The notes under the pieces are model-generated. The model had not been told where the DNA came from. It ran no database searches and saw only the letters and a program-made list of their open reading frames with translations. From the NCBI GenBank assembly GCA_035403085.1, contig DAONEM010000001.1, positions 62,001-126,000 of the forward strand: a DNA stretch of 64,000 nt. The letters run 5' to 3'. Below are positions 8,186 through 16,562 of the stretch, piece after piece (position 1 is the first letter of the stretch; each line of letters begins with the position of its first letter). The DNA is from JAMOAD01 sp023621955 (GTDB taxonomy: Bacteria > Acidobacteriota > Aminicenantia > JAMOAD01). A program made the translations under genes and the position numbers.

Positions 8186-10484
8186 GGGTATGGCCTTTGC
8201 CAACCTCCTCGGAAAAATCGAAACCCGGGTAAGAGATACGTTCGTGGTAAATCGTCTTCAGAGCTTGAAGGAAAGAGCTCTCCAACACAGAGAGATCTTT
8301 GAGGCTTAGGGGGCATTCGGAGAGCTGTCCGTCTTCGATGGAATTTTCGAAGATCTTCTTCAGAAGGACACGGAAGTACTTCTCCTCGAAACTTTTGAGA
8401 GACTTGGCGGCCGCTTCGGCGCCGTCGGCCAACATGAGGATCGCCGTCTCCTTGGTCTGCGGTTTGGGTCCGCCGTAGCGGAAGAGCTCGTCGTTCACGC
8501 CCAGCTCCTCCAGGTTGGCCGGAGTCTCGTCGCCGTTTTTCTTGACCCACTGCTGTCTGGCCTGTTCCAAGGCTTTGTTGTAGAAAAACTTGATCAAGGA
8601 TGTCCCATGGTGCTGTTGTATGGCGTCGAGAATCTGCTGGGGAAGTCGCTGTTTCTTCCCTAGGGCGAGACCGTCGTAGATATGGTTCTTGATGTAGAGA
8701 ATACTGGTTTGAGGATCGATCTTATCGTGAGGGTTTCCCTCGTCGTAGTTCTGGTTTTCGATGAAGTAGTGGGGACGGGCGATCTTGCCGATGTCGTGGT
8801 AGAGGGCCTGACAGCGGACCAGGGCCGGATCGAGGCCGATGTTTAACGCCGCCTGCTCAGCCAGGGATGCCATCATCAAGGAGTGGTGGTAGGTTCCGGG
8901 AGCCTTGAGGGCCATCTCCCGAAAAATGGGGAGATCCAGGTTGGAGAGCTCCAGAAGCCGCAACTTGGAGACGACTCGAAAAAGGCTCTCTTCCACGGGA
9001 ACCAGGGAAGAGGCGACGATGATGTTGATAAAGGAGCCCAGGAAAGCGGCGATCAATTGGGTCTTCCAACTGCCTGCGTTGATAGGACCCAGGAGAATCT
9101 GCCTCAGGAGGATCAGGACCACGGAGGTGGGCAAGAGAATGAAGAGGGAGACCTTGGGAAGCGTGCTCCTACGGTGTTGACCGAACCGAGGGACCAGGGC
9201 CGCCGGCAGGAGAGAGGTGAGAAAAAGAGTGATCACCAGGGTCGTGTCGTTGAGCAGGAAGAGGCCCGTTACGGTTGTCATGAGGGAGATGTAGACGACC
9301 GCCAGAGGAAAGCTGAGCAGGAAGCTGATCAGGAGGCCTCCGAACTGGAAAGGAACGAGGAAGAAGAGGTGGTCTCCCGACAACAGGTCCGGGAAGAGGC
9401 CCCTTCCGGCGGCGAGGGCGGCGCTTCCGTGGAAGAGTCTGAAAAGGACCAGTGTAACCAGGAGGTTGAAAACGATCAGCCGGTGGAGGCGCCTCAGCTT
9501 CGTCGAGGAGGGGGGGAGAACCTTGAGAAACTCGGCTACGATGATCGAGAGAATCGTGATCAGAAGGAAGGTTCCCAGGTAGAGGAGGAGGGGGTGCTCC
9601 CTCCCTTTCTCGATTCTGGCCTTCAACTGGAGGAGGGCCTCGTGGGCCTTGGGAGAGACTTCGTCTCCGTTTCTCACGATGACCCGTCCCTTCTTCACCG
9701 TAACCATCACCGGGGAGATCGTTGACTCGGCGGCTTTTCGGAGGTTCTCGCTTTCGACCCTGTTCTCAAGGTAGGGAGGGACGAAGAGGGAGTAGAAGGT
9801 AGAGACGAGGAAGCTCCGTTCCAGGGGGGAGAAAGACTCTTGGGGAAGGCGTTGCTCCATAAACTGGGCAATCTCGTTCTTCCCCCAGGCGAGGGTCAGA
9901 GAGAGGGGGAGTCGTTGGCCCTCTTTGATCAGGAGTACCTCCTTCTTTCCCTCCCTCTCCAGATCCTCCTTGTCCAGGAGGAGCTCGTTCCTGTAGAGAA
10001 GGTCTAGAGAGGTGAGGATCTCCTTCTCGTAACGCGCCAGGTTTCTTGACCCAAAGCCGAGACCGTCCTTGAAGGGGGAGAGGTCGACTCCAAATTCTTC
10101 GGTGGCCCGAAGCCTATCTCCGGGTTTGAGAAGGTAGCGAAAGAACCGTCTTACCCTTGCCTCGGTAGCCGCTTCCGCCTCAGGAACCCAGTTGTAGACC
10201 GGTGGGACCTGACGAAGAACCGTAAGCCGTTGATTTTCCGTCGCCGCCAGATCCTGTACGAGGAATTCGATGGGCGCCCGGATGTCCTCCTTCGCGATCT
10301 CTCCTGGGTTGTAGAGGGGGATGGGAAAACGGTAGTCGAAGTAGATGAGGAAGGTGATGAGAGCCGAAAAGAGAAAAGAGAGGAGGACGTAGTGGTTCCC
10401 AAGGTAGTTGAAGGCCGGTAAAAACCGGTTCCATCCCCTCTCTTTCACGAGAGCAAGGTGGTCCACCGACGGGAGGGGGGTCAT
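8163..10484 (-). CDS. pgpH: 7TMR-HD family phosphohydrolase, PgpH-like
   Basis: Membrane protein of 773 residues. It has a short N-terminal cytoplasmic part, a TM near 30-50, a large extracytoplasmic 7TMR-HDED domain, seven hydrophobic segments roughly between 300 and 510, and a cytoplasmic HD domain. The HD motif is visible as YHHSLMMASLAEQAALNIG...ALYHDIGKIARP. In Listeria the homologue PgpH hydrolyses c-di-AMP, so this protein likely lowers c-di-AMP. Its ATG overlaps the phoH stop (ATGA), the standard phoH-pgpH-ybeY order. The TrkH/TrkA potassium system elsewhere in the window is a plausible c-di-AMP-controlled target, which is inference. Confidence 0.92.
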   Translation of the reverse strand: MTPLPSVDHLALVKERGWNRFLPAFNYLGNHYVLLSFLFSALITFLIYFDYRFPIPLYNPGEIAKEDIRAPIEFLVQDLAATENQRLTVLRQVPPVYNWVPEAEAATEARVRRFFRYLLKPGDRLRATEEFGVDLSPFKDGLGFGSRNLARYEKEILTSLDLLYRNELLLDKEDLEREGKKEVLLIKEGQRLPLSLTLAWGKNEIAQFMEQRLPQESFSPLERSFLVSTFYSLFVPPYLENRVESENLRKAAESTISPVMVTVKKGRVIVRNGDEVSPKAHEALLQLKARIEKGREHPLLLYLGTFLLITILSIIVAEFLKVLPPSSTKLRRLHRLIVFNLLVTLVLFRLFHGSAALAAGRGLFPDLLSGDHLFFLVPFQFGGLLISFLLSFPLAVVYISLMTTVTGLFLLNDTTLVITLFLTSLLPAALVPRFGQHRRSTLPKVSLFILLPTSVVLILLRQILLGPINAGSWKTQLIAAFLGSFINIIVASSLVPVEESLFRVVSKLRLLELSNLDLPIFREMALKAPGTYHHSLMMASLAEQAALNIGLDPALVRCQALYHDIGKIARPHYFIENQNYDEGNPHDKIDPQTSILYIKNHIYDGLALGKKQRLPQQILDAIQQHHGTSLIKFFYNKALEQARQQWVKKNGDETPANLEELGVNDELFRYGGPKPQTKETAILMLADGAEAAAKSLKSFEEKYFRVLLKKIFENSIEDGQLSECPLSLKDLSVLESSFLQALKTIYHERISYPGFDFSEEVGKGHTHENASAR

Positions 10485-11434
10485 GGCTTCACCCTTTTCT
10501 CGTATTTGTCGTAGGCCTTGAGAATCTCCCTCACCAGAGGGTGGCGTACCACATCCTTTTCGTTGAAGAAGACGAAGCCGACGGCGGAGACGTCTTCCAG
10601 AACCTTGACCGCCTCTACGAGACCGGAGAGGCTTTTCGTGGGAAGGTCGATCTGTGTCACATCCCCTGTGACCACGGCCTTAGAACCGTAGCCTAGCCTG
10701 GTCAGGAACATCTTCATCTGTTCCCTGGTCGTGTTTTGAGCCTCGTCCAGGATCACGAAGCTGTCGTTCAGCGTCCTGCCCCTCATGTAGGCGAGGGGGG
10801 CGATTTCGATGATGTTGTCCTCCAGGAGAGTCTTCGCCTTGATGGGGTCGGAGAGGTCATAGATGGCGTCGTAGAGGGGGCGGAGGTAGGGGTTGACCTT
10901 CTGGGAGATGTCACCGGGGAGGAAGCCGAGCCTCTCTCCAGCCTCCACCACAGGCCTTGTGAGAACGATTCGTTGAACCTCTTTGCGCCCGAGGCTTGAG
11001 AGTGCATAGGCCATGGCCAGATAGGTCTTTCCGGTACCGGCGGGGCCGACTCCGAAGACGATATCCTTCTCTTTGATCTCCTTTATATAGAGGTGTTGGT
11101 TGTAACTCTTCGCGTAGACCTTCTTCCTCTGGAAGGGAAAGAGGGCCGACTGCTGTGCGATGGTGTTCAGCCTCTGCTCCTCTTCTTCAGGAAGGAGGGA
11201 GAGGTAGGCCAGGAGTTGTTCCTCCTTGGGAACCTCGCCCTTCTCAACGGCGATAAAGAGCCGACGGAAAAACCCGGCCGCGTACTCCTCATCCCCGCTG
11301 GAGCCTAAGAATCTGACTCTGCCGTTATCGATAGAAAGGGTGACTCCAAGCTTCTCTTTGATTGAGGAGACCTGCTTTTCAAGAAGGTGAACCACCTCCT
11401 GGGTGTGACAATAGGGTAACTCCAATTCCACCAT
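10481..11434 (-). CDS. phoH: PhoH-family P-loop ATPase
   Basis: Cytoplasmic PhoH-like ATPase of 317 residues, probably an RNA helicase-related factor working with YbeY. Walker A GVGPAGTGKT lies at about 128-137 and Walker B FVILDEAQN near 230, followed by the conserved TREQMKMFLTRLG and GDVTQIDLP. The N-terminal ~100 residues include an RNA-binding-like segment. It is the first gene of a four-gene minus-strand operon with its own sigma70 promoter 30-60 nt upstream and a GGAG ribosome site. Confidence 0.93.
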   Translation of the reverse strand: MVELELPYCHTQEVVHLLEKQVSSIKEKLGVTLSIDNGRVRFLGSSGDEEYAAGFFRRLFIAVEKGEVPKEEQLLAYLSLLPEEEEQRLNTIAQQSALFPFQRKKVYAKSYNQHLYIKEIKEKDIVFGVGPAGTGKTYLAMAYALSSLGRKEVQRIVLTRPVVEAGERLGFLPGDISQKVNPYLRPLYDAIYDLSDPIKAKTLLEDNIIEIAPLAYMRGRTLNDSFVILDEAQNTTREQMKMFLTRLGYGSKAVVTGDVTQIDLPTKSLSGLVEAVKVLEDVSAVGFVFFNEKDVVRHPLVREILKAYDKYEKRVKP

Positions 11435-11463
11435 CGGATCTCCAGAGCACTCCTTGTTCTTTC

Positions 11464-11492
11464 ATTATAGACAAAAGAGGGCGGAGGTTCAA
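11464..11492 (-). promoter_or_regulatory. Promoter of the phoH-pgpH-ybeY operon
   Basis: On the minus strand TTGAAC, 17 nt, perfect TATAAT. The leader to the phoH ATG would be about 25 nt. Confidence 0.7.
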
Positions 11493-11545
11493 GGGGAGCC
11501 CTATACACCCTTGAGAAGAGGTTTCTTCCTTTTTTCTCCCACTTA

Positions 11546-11554
11546 TGGTATAAC
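11546..11554 (+). promoter_or_regulatory. Extended minus-10 promoter upstream of bamA
   Basis: TGG followed directly by TATAAC forms an extended -10 element about 31 nt before the bamA ATG. The -35 region is weak (TTCCTT). It is arranged back-to-back with the phoH promoter. Confidence 0.5.
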
Positions 11555-11585
11555 GATCAATCCCTTTCCGCGCCCAGAGGTGAAG

Positions 11586-13901
11586 ATGAGACATTTGTCG
11601 AGATTGTTCCTAGTAACGATGCTCCTCATCCTACCCCTTTCCGCCTCCGTCATCACTCAAATCCAGGTGGAAGGGAATCAAAGGATCACCAAAGAAACGG
11701 CATTGTTTTATTTTGGAGTCACTGTCGGCGAAGAATACTCTGACACAGTTGTTGAAGAGGGTTTCAGAAAACTTTGGGCAACAGGGTTCTTTGATGATAT
11801 TCGAATCACCAAAGAAGAGAACCCACAAGGGTTGAATCTGACTCTACATGTGAAGGAACGCCTCGTCCTGAAAGAGGTGATCTTCTCGACGAAGGGTATC
11901 GGAAAGGGCGATATTGAAAAGCGTCTCGAAGAGAAAAACCTGAAGCTTCAGGCCTACTCTTATTTCGATCCCTACAAACTCAAGAGGGCCGAGCATGAGA
12001 TCCGAGCCCTCATGACCGAGAAGAACTACGCCGATTCCGACGTGAAGAGCGATGTCAAGGTTGAAAACAACCAAGTCACTCTGACCCTATCGGTCAGGAA
12101 GGGAGCGGCTGTCAAGATCGACAAGATCCGCTTCGCCGGAAACAACGCGATCCCCTCCTTTAAACTGAAATGGGCCATGAAAGTGCAGAGGCAGAACTCT
12201 TTCCTCTTCTCGATCTTCTCCAAGGACCGCTACTCCAAGGAGAAGATGGAAGAGGCCCTGGAAAACATCAAAGAGGCCTACTACAACAAGGGGTACCTCC
12301 AGGCGAAGATCGGTGAACCCAAGCTCGAGTACGTTGTCAAGAGGGACGCCTTTTTTAAGAAGCGGAAGATGGTACAGGTTACCATCCCCATCAGCGAGGG
12401 TTCCCGCTACCGGATCGGCGATATCAGCGTTGCGGGGAACAAGGTCCTTCCCTCGGAGCTGATTAAAGCGATCTTCAAGGTAAAGAAGAGCAACTGGTAC
12501 AGCCTCAAGAAGAAAAAGGAAGGGGTCACCGAGATTCAGAAGGCCTATGGAGACCTCGGCTACTTCTACTGCAACATCGCTCCGGAGGAGAACCTGGACC
12601 TCCAGAACAAGAACGTTAACCTGACTCTACAGGTTCAGGAGAACGAAAAGGCTTACCTCCGTTACCTCTCCTTTCAAGGGAACAACTACACCAAGGATTT
12701 CGTCTTGCGCCGGGAACTCTTCCTCCAGGAGGGGGAGATCTTCAGCACCGGGCTCTTTGAGCAGAGTCTTCGGAGAATGAAGCAGCTCGGTCTGGTCGAT
12801 CTGAAAGAGATGCCCGATGTCAAACCCGACGAGAAAGACCCCTCCCAGGTCGATCTGAACGTGAAAGTCGAAGAGTTGGGCCGCAACATGATCCAATTTA
12901 GCGGCGGGTACAGCGGATACGACGGCACCTTCGTGATGTTTTCCTACTCCACGGTGAACTTCATGGGAGCCGGAGAACAGCTCAGCCTCTCCGCCCAGTA
13001 CGGTGAGCGTTCCAAAAACTACAGCTTCGGTTTCACCGAGCCTTACGTCTTCAACCTTCCCATGACAGCGGGCTTTACAATCTTCAAACGTTCTACGGTC
13101 TACCCCTACCTCTTCGACAGAAGGGGGGAGGGAGTCGATCTCACCCTCGCTGCCCGTCTCTACCGTTACTGGAACGGCAGTCTCACATACTCCTTCGAGA
13201 AGATCGATATTCGAGACGTGAGCGATCTCTTCAACAGCACAGACCCCTACTACTATTACTACTACCAGGCAGGGAAACGGACCTACTCGAGCCTGACTCC
13301 GAACGTCTACTACTCCACGGTGGATTCGCCTCTGGAACCGACCACGGGCACGCTCTACGGTTTCAGCGTCAAGTATTCGGGAAAGATCCTCGGCGGGGAT
13401 GTCCATCTTCTTAAGCCCAGGCTTGAATTCACAAAGTACATAAAGGGATTCTCTCGTAAGCATGTCTTCGGAGTTCACTTTGAGACGAGCTTCATCAAGT
13501 CTCTCGAAGGGGGAGAATCGAAGGTTCCCTACTACGAGAGGTTCTTCCTCGGCGGTGAAAGGAGCGTGAGGGGATTCGAGATCTACTCGATCGCTCCGAC
13601 CGACAGCAACGGTTACATCTTGGGCGGAACCAAGATGGTTCAGCTGAACCTAGAGTACAAGGTCCCCATGGGGGCTCAATCTCCGCTCAGCCTCATCTTC
13701 TTCGCAGACGCGGCCAACACCTGGGCACCTGGGGTCAAGGCCGATTTGGGGAACCTCTACTCCTCTCTGGGAGGGGAGATCAGAGTCTTTGTTCCCATGC
13801 TGAGAGTCCCCTTCAGGCTCATCTTCGCTTACAACCCGAAGCAGGTGACCTCTGGCGAAGACCCCTTCCAGATTCGTTTCGGTATCGGACCCACGTTTTA
13901 A
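11586..13901 (+). CDS. bamA: Outer membrane assembly factor BamA (Omp85)
   Basis: Central subunit of the BAM complex that inserts beta-barrel proteins in the outer membrane. The 771-residue protein has a signal peptide (MRHLSRLFLVTMLLILPLSA), a set of POTRA repeats over roughly residues 22-410 (recognisable by repeated GN-x-I/V...GY segments), and a C-terminal 16-strand barrel rich in Tyr/Gly ending IRFGIGPTF. The terminal Phe is the usual barrel signal. The barrel contains VRGFEIYS, matching the conserved V/I-RGF motif of loop 6. AGGTGA precedes the ATG. It opens a plus-strand envelope operon. Confidence 0.95.
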   Translation: MRHLSRLFLVTMLLILPLSASVITQIQVEGNQRITKETALFYFGVTVGEEYSDTVVEEGFRKLWATGFFDDIRITKEENPQGLNLTLHVKERLVLKEVIFSTKGIGKGDIEKRLEEKNLKLQAYSYFDPYKLKRAEHEIRALMTEKNYADSDVKSDVKVENNQVTLTLSVRKGAAVKIDKIRFAGNNAIPSFKLKWAMKVQRQNSFLFSIFSKDRYSKEKMEEALENIKEAYYNKGYLQAKIGEPKLEYVVKRDAFFKKRKMVQVTIPISEGSRYRIGDISVAGNKVLPSELIKAIFKVKKSNWYSLKKKKEGVTEIQKAYGDLGYFYCNIAPEENLDLQNKNVNLTLQVQENEKAYLRYLSFQGNNYTKDFVLRRELFLQEGEIFSTGLFEQSLRRMKQLGLVDLKEMPDVKPDEKDPSQVDLNVKVEELGRNMIQFSGGYSGYDGTFVMFSYSTVNFMGAGEQLSLSAQYGERSKNYSFGFTEPYVFNLPMTAGFTIFKRSTVYPYLFDRRGEGVDLTLAARLYRYWNGSLTYSFEKIDIRDVSDLFNSTDPYYYYYYQAGKRTYSSLTPNVYYSTVDSPLEPTTGTLYGFSVKYSGKILGGDVHLLKPRLEFTKYIKGFSRKHVFGVHFETSFIKSLEGGESKVPYYERFFLGGERSVRGFEIYSIAPTDSNGYILGGTKMVQLNLEYKVPMGAQSPLSLIFFADAANTWAPGVKADLGNLYSSLGGEIRVFVPMLRVPFRLIFAYNPKQVTSGEDPFQIRFGIGPTF

Positions 13902-13928
13902 GATATAAACTTATAGGAGGCTTTCCAT

Positions 13929-14501
13929 ATGAAGAAAACGTTGTCACTGCTTACTCTTCTGACCTTGGCTATGCTCTTGGGCGGTGGTTTCCTCTCGGCC
14001 CAGTCCAAGATTGGGATCCTCGATCCCCAGGAGATTCTGGAAAAGTCCATCGAAGGTAAGAAAGCCTTCACCAAGCTCCAGGACTTCCAAAAGATGAAAG
14101 GCGAGCAACTCGAAAAGATGAAGAAGGATGCGGACCTCTTGGAAGAGAAACTTCGTACCCAGGGCATGACCATGAGCGACAAGGCCCGCCTGGACCTGAC
14201 GAAAGAGATCGAATCGAAGAAGAGCAGCCTTCAGAACGAATACAACAATGCCCAGAGAGACCTTCAGTTCCAACAGCAGGAGATCTTTGGGAAGATTCAA
14301 GAGGCTCTCTCCCCGATCATCAAGGCGATCCGTGAAGAGAAAGGTTTGACCGTGATCCTGGACAAGAGGAGCATCGTCGACTTCGATCCTTCCATCGAGA
14401 TCACCGATGAGGTTGTTCAGCGTTACAACAAGGCCTCTCTCGCCACTCCCGCCGCTCAACCGGCTCCCGCTCCCGCCGCAGCTCCGGCCAAGAAGAAATA
14501 A
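13929..14501 (+). CDS. skp: OmpH/Skp-like periplasmic chaperone
   Basis: Periplasmic chaperone that carries unfolded outer-membrane proteins to BamA. The 190 residues show a signal peptide (MKKTLSLLTLLTLAMLLGGG, cleavage after FLSAQ or nearby), the start of the mature domain SKIGILDPQEILEKS, and a long charged coiled coil (about 45-135). A C-terminal Ala/Pro-rich tail ends in lysines. AGGAGG lies 7 nt before the ATG. It sits 27 nt after bamA, the usual arrangement. Confidence 0.92.
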   Translation: MKKTLSLLTLLTLAMLLGGGFLSAQSKIGILDPQEILEKSIEGKKAFTKLQDFQKMKGEQLEKMKKDADLLEEKLRTQGMTMSDKARLDLTKEIESKKSSLQNEYNNAQRDLQFQQQEIFGKIQEALSPIIKAIREEKGLTVILDKRSIVDFDPSIEITDEVVQRYNKASLATPAAQPAPAPAAAPAKKK

Positions 14502-14502
14502 A

Positions 14503-14958
14503 ATGGTAGTAGAAGCCCGAGAACTCCTGAACATTCTTCCCCACAGGTATCCTTTCCTCTTGGTGGATAGGGTCTTGGAGTTTAAAAAGGCTGAAAGGCT
14601 AGTGGCCCTGAAGAACGTGACCTTCAACGAACCCTTCTTTCAGGGCCACTTCCCTGGAAATCCCGTCATGCCTGGCGTCTTGATCATCGAAGCCCTGGCG
14701 CAGGCAGGAGGGCTCCTCCTGATGGAGGAGTTTACCCCGGAAGAGCGTTCCAATTTTCTCATGCTCTTCGGAAGCATAGAGAAAGCCCGTTTTAAGAGAC
14801 CCGTTACCCCTGGAGATGCTCTCATCATGGAGGTGCAACTCCTCTCTTTTCGCAGAGGGGTTTGCAAGATCCAAGGTGTGGCCCGGGTGGGGAACGAGAT
14901 AGCCGCCGAGGCGACCATCGTCTCGGTCATCAAAGAAAAGACCAAACTCTCGATCTGA
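14503..14958 (+). CDS. fabZ: 3-hydroxyacyl-ACP dehydratase FabZ
   Basis: Dehydrates 3-hydroxyacyl-ACP in fatty acid synthesis, competing with LpxA for 3-hydroxyacyl-ACP. The 151-residue hot-dog protein has LPHRYPFLLVDR near the N-terminus and the catalytic helix FFQGHFPGNPVMPG, with His49 and the Glu of IIEALAQ (Glu63). The start lies 1 nt after the skp stop without a strong ribosome site, so translation is probably coupled. Confidence 0.94.
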   Translation: MVVEARELLNILPHRYPFLLVDRVLEFKKAERLVALKNVTFNEPFFQGHFPGNPVMPGVLIIEALAQAGGLLLMEEFTPEERSNFLMLFGSIEKARFKRPVTPGDALIMEVQLLSFRRGVCKIQGVARVGNEIAAEATIVSVIKEKTKLSI

Positions 14959-14976
14959 AATCTCGAGGAGATCCCC

Positions 14977-15792
14977 ATGACGCAGATCCATCCTACGGCG
15001 GTCGTTGAACCAGGGGCAGAACTGGACGAAGAGGTCTCCATAGGGGCCTATTCGGTTATCGGATCGAAGGTACGTATCGGGAGGGGGAGTTCAATCTCCT
15101 CCCATGTTCATATCGAGGGGGACACGACTCTGGGAAGAGAGAACAAGGTCTTCCCCTTCACCTGCTTGGGTACCTCACCCCAGGACATCGGCTACAAGGA
15201 CGAGCCCAACCGCTTGGAGATCGGCGACCGGAACATCATCCGGGAACATTGCGATTTCAATATCGGAACCACCAAGGGAGGCGCCGTCACGAGGGTGGGA
15301 AGCCAGAACTACATCATGGCCTACTCCCACATCGCCCACGATTCTCAGATCGGCAACGAGGTGATCTTCACCAACGCCGCCACCGTGGCCGGCCACACGG
15401 TTGTGGAGGATTGCGCGATCTTGAGCGCCTTCGTGGCGGTTCATCAGTTCGTTCGGGTCGGTGCCTACAGCATGGTGGGAGCCGCTTCCGTGGTGACTCA
15501 GGATGTCCCGCCCTACTCGAGGGTGATCGGCTCCCGTCCGGCCACCATCATGGACGTGAACGCCATCGGCCTGAGGAGGAGGGGCTTTTCTCCTCAGGTT
15601 GTTCAGCAGATCAAAGAGGCTTATAAGACCCTCTTTTGGAGCAACCTGAACACCCGTGAGGCCCTCGAACTCATAGAGAAGAGTATGGCCCCTTGCCCTG
15701 CAGAGGTTCAGCGGCTTATCGACTTCTTCCGCTCCTCCCGCAGAGGGGTCATCAAGAAAACGGCGGACAAATGGATTCTCGGATCGGAATAA
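14977..15792 (+). CDS. lpxA: UDP-N-acetylglucosamine acyltransferase LpxA
   Basis: First enzyme of lipid A synthesis: transfers a 3-hydroxyacyl chain from ACP to UDP-GlcNAc or the diamino analogue. The 271 residues form a left-handed beta-helix of hexapeptide repeats followed by an alpha-helical C-terminus (RRGFSPQVVQQIKEAYK). Catalytic His corresponds to H121 in SHIAHD, with H118, H140 and H156 also conserved. Ungapped alignment by eye with E. coli LpxA puts Ala169 where E. coli has the acyl-length-setting Gly173. GAGGAG precedes the ATG. It lies 18 nt after fabZ and overlaps lpxI by 22 nt. Confidence 0.95.
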   Translation: MTQIHPTAVVEPGAELDEEVSIGAYSVIGSKVRIGRGSSISSHVHIEGDTTLGRENKVFPFTCLGTSPQDIGYKDEPNRLEIGDRNIIREHCDFNIGTTKGGAVTRVGSQNYIMAYSHIAHDSQIGNEVIFTNAATVAGHTVVEDCAILSAFVAVHQFVRVGAYSMVGAASVVTQDVPPYSRVIGSRPATIMDVNAIGLRRRGFSPQVVQQIKEAYKTLFWSNLNTREALELIEKSMAPCPAEVQRLIDFFRSSRRGVIKKTADKWILGSE

Positions 15793-16562
15793 TCGCGGGG
15801 GGAGGCGAGCTTCCCCTCCTACTCAACGAGGCCCTCGCCCGGAAAGGCCTAAGCCCCTTCCTCTTTCCCGTTCTTGGGTCTGCCTCGGAAGGGCTCCTTT
15901 CCCAAGGGAAAACGATCGACCTCCTCCATCTGGAAGAGGGGTTGGCGGTCGTCCACAGCCAAGGGATTCGCCGGGTTATCCTTGCGGGGCAGGTGAACCA
16001 CTCCCTGGCCCTGGGTTCTCTTCCGGAAGAGGTGAAGACCCTCATCAACGAAGGCGGCGGCGGTCGTTCCGCCATGGAGCTCTTTGCCATCCTAAAGAGA
16101 CTCTTCAAGAGGTTTGACATGGAGATTGTCCCCTACAAAGACCTTCTTCCAGAAGCCTTTCCCGCCCCGGGAACCCTGATCGGTATGCCCCCTTGCGAAG
16201 AGATGGGCCTTGACCTTTCCCTGGGCTTCAAAACGGCTCGAAGAATGGCGGAACTGGATATCGGCCAGTCTGTAATCACCAAGAAGGGTCTGGTGGTGGC
16301 CGTAGAGGCTTTGGAGGGAACGGACCGCATGATCGATAGAGCCGCCGACCTTGTGGGCCCCGGCTTTTCACTTGTTAAAGTGGCACGGCCCGACCAGGAC
16401 CCTGCCTTCGACGTTCCCGTCGTCGGTCCTCTCACCATGGAGAAGCTTGTTCGCTACAAGGCCGCGGCCTTGGGCGTAGAGGGCGGCGAGACTCTCTTCA
16501 TCGACTTACCCGGATGCCTCGAAATGGCCCGGAGATCCCATATTACGGTGGTGGCGGAATGA
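15771..16562 (+). CDS. lpxI: UDP-2,3-diacylglucosamine pyrophosphatase LpxI
   Basis: Hydrolyses UDP-2,3-diacylglucosamine to lipid X, the step done by LpxH in E. coli. The 263 residues begin MDSRIGIIAGGGELPLLL, the signature of the LpxI (DUF1009) family. They continue with VILAGQVNHSL and a C-terminal part containing DIGQSVITKKGLVVAVEALEGTD. The chosen ATG overlaps the lpxA 3' end; extending further upstream would read lpxA out of frame. lpxD, lpxB and lpxC are not in the window. Confidence 0.93.
   Translation: MDSRIGIIAGGGELPLLLNEALARKGLSPFLFPVLGSASEGLLSQGKTIDLLHLEEGLAVVHSQGIRRVILAGQVNHSLALGSLPEEVKTLINEGGGGRSAMELFAILKRLFKRFDMEIVPYKDLLPEAFPAPGTLIGMPPCEEMGLDLSLGFKTARRMAELDIGQSVITKKGLVVAVEALEGTDRMIDRAADLVGPGFSLVKVARPDQDPAFDVPVVGPLTMEKLVRYKAAALGVEGGETLFIDLPGCLEMARRSHITVVAE

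Noticed and set aside
8883..9725. Long open frame of about 280 codons antisense to the PgpH-like gene
   Set aside because: It is a shadow of a GC-rich coding strand: low-complexity Glu/Gln/Gly content, no ribosome site, and the opposite strand has a clear conserved protein.
12627..13478. Open frame of about 283 codons antisense to bamA
   Set aside because: The bamA frame is conserved along its full length; the antisense product matches no motif and starts at no supported site.
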